Below the pieces are notes generated by a model. It saw only the letters and a list, made by a program, of their open reading frames with translations. It did not search any database and was not told the DNA's origin. DNA of 64,000 nt, from positions 1 to 64,000 of the forward strand of contig JAPWGK010000002.1 of assembly GCA_029641185.1 (NCBI GenBank). Direction: 5' to 3'. The translations under genes and the position numbers were made by a program. The DNA comes from Pseudofabraea citricarpa. Its lineage: Eukaryota > Ascomycota > Leotiomycetes > Helotiales > Dermateaceae. Positions 59,148-64,000 of this stretch are shown piece after piece; position 1 is the stretch's first letter, and the number at the start of each line of letters is the position of its first letter.

Positions 59148-62100
59148 TATTAATTAATATTAAATACCTTAGTAAAAATTTTATAAACGAATCTTTTATA
59201 TAATAAATATCTTAAATTAAATAAATTAGACTTATAAAATTATAATACCTAAAATCTTTTATTAAATTTAATAATAAAAAAATACCTTTTATTAAATATA
59301 AAATCTTAGTTAACTTTAAAATTAATTAAAAATAAAAATTACTAAGTTTCTTCTAGATTATAAAACTTAAAAAATATAATATTATACTTAGAAAAATATA
59401 AATATCTCTATAAAATATACTATTAGATATAATAAAAAATAAAGTTATATTTAATATAAGAGATTTTAAGAAATTACTAAAAATTTAAATACTAAGCTTT
59501 ATTTCTTCTTATATAAATAAAAAAGAAGATTTATATATTTATAAAAAAATAATTAAAATTACTAAGATCTTAAAGAAAGATAAAATAAAAGAATTCTCTA
59601 ATAAGTTATTTATAACTTTAAAAATCTTTAAAAATAAAAAAAAGCTAATTAAGAAAGAAATTACTAAGAGTTCTAAAAAAAGAAAAAATAAATATAAAAA
59701 AGAGTTAAAACTTAGATATATAAAAGAAAAAGTTATATAAAAAATTAAAGAAATAAAATAAAAAGCTAAGTAAAAAAAAGTAAATTTATTAAAATAAAAA
59801 CCTTTATATATTAGTATTCTTAGATTTAAAAGAAAGATAAGATAAAAAGAAATAATAATATTTATTATTTCTCTAAAGAATATTATTAAATAATAATAAA
59901 GAAATACTAAAAGAGAAATTAATATTAAGAAATATCTCTTAAAAGAATTATAAGACTTAATTAAAATATTCTTAAAAAAGATTATAAATTAATTATTATT
60001 ATATAAGAGTTATAATTATTATATTAAACTTATAAGAGAAATAAATCTTAGATATATTCTTTTATATAAGATATCTTAAGAGAAACTCGAACTTATTAGA
60101 ACTTATATTAAAAAATAATTAGTAAAAGACTTTATTAATATAAATAAAATATTTTACTTATTATTAATTCTTTTTATATAAAAGCCTAAAAGAAGATTAA
60201 GATTTTATATTAATTATAAAAAGCTAAACGTAATTATAAAAAAGAATAAATATCTTTTACTTTTAATAAATAAGACTTTAGTAAAAATAAGAAAAACTAA
60301 GTTTTTATTAAAGCTAAATATTAGATATACTTTTAATAAAATTAGATTTTAAACTAAAAAAGATAAAAAGCTTATTATTTTTTATATTAGATAAAGCTCG
60401 TTTAAAATTTAAATATCTTTTAGTAGCTCCTTTTATTTGATATTTTACTAATAAATTTCCTTTTATATTATTATTATTATTTTTAAATATTATTCGTTTA
60501 AGTTTAATTTTATTTTCTTAATTTAAGTATTATTTCTTTATTTAAAAATTTTTTTTTATAGTTAAGAGATAACTAGTATATTAGAGGAAAGAGAAGAAAG
60601 TCCTTAAATTATAAAAAGTCCTTTAGGGATTAAAAGTTATAATAAGACTCTAGGAGTTCTTACTAAGTATATATTAAGTACTCTAGGTATTATTAATAAG
60701 TTTACCTAGGTAATTCTTTAAATAATTTTAAATAAAATTTATATAAATATAAGATAAGAATATTATAAATTATTAAGTAGAATAATACTTTAATTTTATA
60801 AGTATAAATCTATTTATTTATCTAAACGTATAATTATATATAAGACTAGGTATTAAAAAATAAGAATTCTAAACCTAGAAATAATTTATTATTATAAACG
60901 CTTAAGTAAAGACTTTATAAGAGTAAAATATAAAAGGATTTCTTACTAAGACTCCTAGATTATATATAAAGTCTTCTTAGTAAACTTCTTAAACTTATTA
61001 AAGTTATTATAAAGGCGGATTAACTTATCTTAACTATTATTATTATTAGGTTTAATAAAGGTAATAATAAAGATAAATATAAGAATAATAATAATAAAAG
61101 TATTAGTAATAAGCTTCTTCTTTATATAATTAGCTTTCTTAAGAACCTCTAAAGCCTTATTATACTCTTTATAAGCTTTATAGAGCTCTAAGTAACCCTT
61201 AGAAAATAATAAAAGGTTCTTTTTATAAAAGCGATTATAAATTACTAGTATAATTTATTTTAAATCGTATATAATATTAACTAAAATCTAGAGGTCGCTT
61301 AAGTATTTATTTAGTCTCTTAGTTATTTTATCCTTTTTATTCTTAGTATTATAAAAGTAATATAATATAAAAGCCTTATTTCGAATCTTAAGAATAAAGA
61401 TATCTAGCTTATTAAGATACTTAGGCTAGGATAATATTAGCTAAGATTATATAAGTTAGAAATAAATTACTTATACGAATATAATACTTTAAGTAATTAG
61501 AACTAATAATATAAGAATAATATCTATTACCTAAAGGATAAGAATAATTAAGTAGTATAATAAGCGTAAAAAAGGCTCTCTTAATATAAAGAGAATATAA
61601 GAATAATTTTATAAGAGCTTTTAGCTTTTTAGAAGATAATAAAAAAGTAAAAGTAATACTAGAAGTATTATAATACGATCGCTTTAAAGGTAAAGAAATC
61701 TAGTTATTATTAGGACTAAAAGAACGTTTTAGAGTATTCTTTAGGTATATAAGGATCCCTTACTAAGAGTATACTTTATAAGATAAAGAAATAAAAAGAG
61801 ATTTTTCTTCTTTTTCTTCTTTCTAGTTATTATCTTTATTATAGGAATTACTATTAATATTTATACTTATATCCTTAGCCTATTAATTAATAGCTTTATT
61901 AATACGATTAAAGTCGCTAGTATTAAAGGGATTAATACTTTTATTAATAATAAGAGTAATAATATTCTTAGAAATACTTATATTATCTTTTAGATTTATA
62001 ACTAGGTTCTTTAAAGCTATAATCTTATTATTCTTTTCTTTTACTAAGAAAGATAAATATAACTTAACTTAATAATATAATTACTTATACTTTTTAACTA

Positions 62101-64000
62101 GAATATTAAACTAGTCTCCTTTTAATCTAATTAAAATAATAGGTAATATAATCTTAGTATTAAAAGTAAGAGGCTAAGTTAAAGCCTAACTTTATAATCG
62201 AGTCTAATAACTAAAAGTTAAAGTACTAGCAGATAAAAAGCTTATATTACTTAATAGTTAACTACCTTTTAACTTAGGAGTTACTAGAATAATTTTCTTA
62301 ATTATAAAGTCTAAGTATTACTTTAAATTATAAACCTAATCTTTTAAGATAATATTTATAAACTTTAAAAGCTTCTTTTAAATAAACTTAAGATTACTAG
62401 TAATAACCTTCTTCTTTTAATAAATATAAAATAAGTTCTTTATATTATATATTAAATTTTATAAATACTTAGTTAATACTTAGTAAAGTCTTATTAAGTA
62501 AAAGGATAAACTTATTAGAGGATAATTAATAAACTAGAGCTTTTTTTCTTACTTCTTAGTATAAAAGCTCTTTTATAAAGTTAAGATTTTCTTTAAGTAG
62601 TTATAAAGATATTTTCTTACCTTTAACTTATTCTTATTTAAGAAGTTAAATAAGATATTAGGTATAATCTCTTTTTTACCTTCTTAACTTAGAATTTCCT
62701 TCTAAGACTAAAGTTAATAGCTAGATAATAAATAATAAGGCTAGGAAACTTATAAAAGTAGGTATAAGTTTTATAAAAGTAATATAATAAGACTTATAAA
62801 TAATAATTAGATAATTATAATACTTTAGTAAAGGATTTTAAGTATTATTAGGTAAACCTAATTTATAATATATATCTTTTAGTACCTAGAGCGAGTTCTT
62901 TTTTAGAAGTATATTATATAAAACTTTAAAGATAAAAGCTATTATTTTATTTTTATTATTAAGAGTATTAAATAAGAAGTAATTATACTCTAAGATTATA
63001 AGAGTCTTAGCTTATTATTATATTACTTTACTAATAACCTCTTATTTTATAAGTTATATATTCTTAGGATTATTAGAGATAATCGAATTATTAAAAGTAA
63101 AAGGATATTTAGGTAAGCCTAGCTTTATATAAAGTTTATACTAATATTTTACTATTAGCTTAAAGATAGCTTAATATTTAGTAAAATAAAACTTATCCTT
63201 AAGCCTATTAAGAGTATTATATAAGATAATAAAATCTAAGGATATTAAAACTAAGTTAAAGTATACGCTTATTAACTTATTAGTATTTATAATTATCTTT
63301 TTCTCTAGGATAAAGATAATTTATATAAGAGTTAACTTAGGCCTAGATATAATAATTTAAGATATATACCTGTTTAAAGTAATAAATATCCTTATAATTA
63401 CTTAGTATATAAAATATCTTAATAAAATATTATTTATCTTTTATAAGATAATCTAGTAAAACTTTTATAAAGTAAGATAAAATAAAAAACTTATATAAGA
63501 GGATACTAGTATAAGTATTATCTTTTATTATAATAATAGGTTCTTATATTTAGTATAAGCGCTTATAGTTAATTATACGAACTCTTATTAAGCTCTTATA
63601 AAAGATAATAAAAGGAAGAAAAATAAACTTATTATATTAAAATAATTTATAGCTAGTTTCTTAGAAATAAAATTAAGAGTTTTATACTTAGATTAAGGCT
63701 ATAATATAAGGAATAATTAGTATAAAGGTAGATTAATATATATTACTAACTTATATAATAAGATTAATAATAAATAATTTAAGAACTAGGGATAAAGATT
63801 ATAAAAGGACTTACTAGGTCTAAAAGAGAAAAAGTAAATATATTAGAGATTAAAAGAAAAGAATAATAAAGACTTAGTAAGATATTATAAAGTTAGAGTT
63901 ATAAAGATATTTTATTTTAGTTCGAATAAAGAAAGTAAAGGAATTTATAAGTAAGAGGCGATTTAACTAAAATATTCTTTTTTTATATAATAGAAGATAA
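59147..64000 (-). repeat. Right arm of the palindrome (mirror of 53,896-58,749)
   Basis: Reverse complement of the left arm, including the same RIP-like stops and the same unidentified unit (60,416-64,000). Because RIP acts independently on separate copies, near-identity of both arms argues for one locus read twice rather than two different chromosome ends. Confidence 0.95.
59148..60396 (+). pseudogene. Mirror copy of the gypsy protease-RT remnant
   Basis: This is the same remnant as at 57,500-58,748 but on the plus strand, because it lies in the right arm. RT palm motifs (RRLRFYINYKKLN, KLNIRYTFNKIRF) are at 60,191-60,352. It should not be counted as a second element unless the palindrome is shown to be real. 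Confidence 0.75.

Noticed and set aside
59147..64000. A second, independent Ty3/gypsy element and subtelomere
   Set aside because: It is the exact mirror of the left arm; counting it separately would double-count one locus.

Overview
The window comes from a filamentous ascomycete (Pezizomycotina). Genes carry many short introns (about 43-60 nt) with GT-AG borders and CTAAC/CTGAC-like branch points. Gene families are typically fungal: Zn2Cys6 factor, HET domain, NmrA-like, ZIP, secreted S8 protease and type B carboxylesterase. The telomere repeat is TTAGGG, and the right end is an extremely AT-rich repeat block of the kind left by repeat-induced point mutation (RIP). The species cannot be named from the sequence; Leotiomycetes is a weak guess.

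Layout. 1-4.7 kb is gene-poor but holds four tRNA-Arg genes: three UCG copies in tandem on the minus strand and one ACG copy on the plus strand. 4.7-13 kb is a housekeeping-like stretch: an uncharacterised 533-aa protein (minus), ribosomal protein uL16/RPL10 (minus, four exons) and a coiled-coil protein (plus). 14-18.5 kb is a decayed SF1 (Upf1-type) helicase gene with a C-terminal CCHC knuckle. 20-24.7 kb carries a secreted nucleoside hydrolase and an eight-exon protein of unknown family with an HEMAH zinc motif. 26-27.4 kb is an F-box/2EXR-like pseudogene with in-frame stops. 28.8-44 kb carries a ZIP metal transporter, a secreted subtilisin, an NmrA-like protein, a secreted carboxylesterase and a TauD/TfdA-type dioxygenase. 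44-46.4 kb is a Zn2Cys6 regulator, convergent with the dioxygenase and only about 190 bp from it. A HET-domain gene at 47-48.3 kb decays at its 5' side into the AT-rich block.

From about 48.2 kb on, nearly all is AT-rich RIP-like sequence: two minisatellites (45 bp and 29 bp periods), the chromodomain, integrase, RT and protease remnants of a Ty3/gypsy chromovirus on the minus strand, and an unidentified unit of about 4 kb between integrase and RT. At 58.75 kb the element is cut off by TTAGGG repeats. About 145 bp of imperfectly self-complementary non-telomeric sequence follows, then CCCTAA repeats, then the reverse complement of the left arm to the window end. The sequence is therefore a >10 kb palindrome centred near 58,948 with telomere repeats head to head. 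A fold-back read or assembly artefact at a chromosome end is the leading explanation; a real telomere fusion or hairpin is the alternative.

How the genes relate. The accessory genes between 28 and 48 kb (secreted hydrolases, metal transporter, oxygenase, local regulator, HET gene) form a typical subtelomeric adaptive set. The only suggested functional group is carboxylesterase + dioxygenase + Zn2Cys6 regulator, and that rests on proximity alone.
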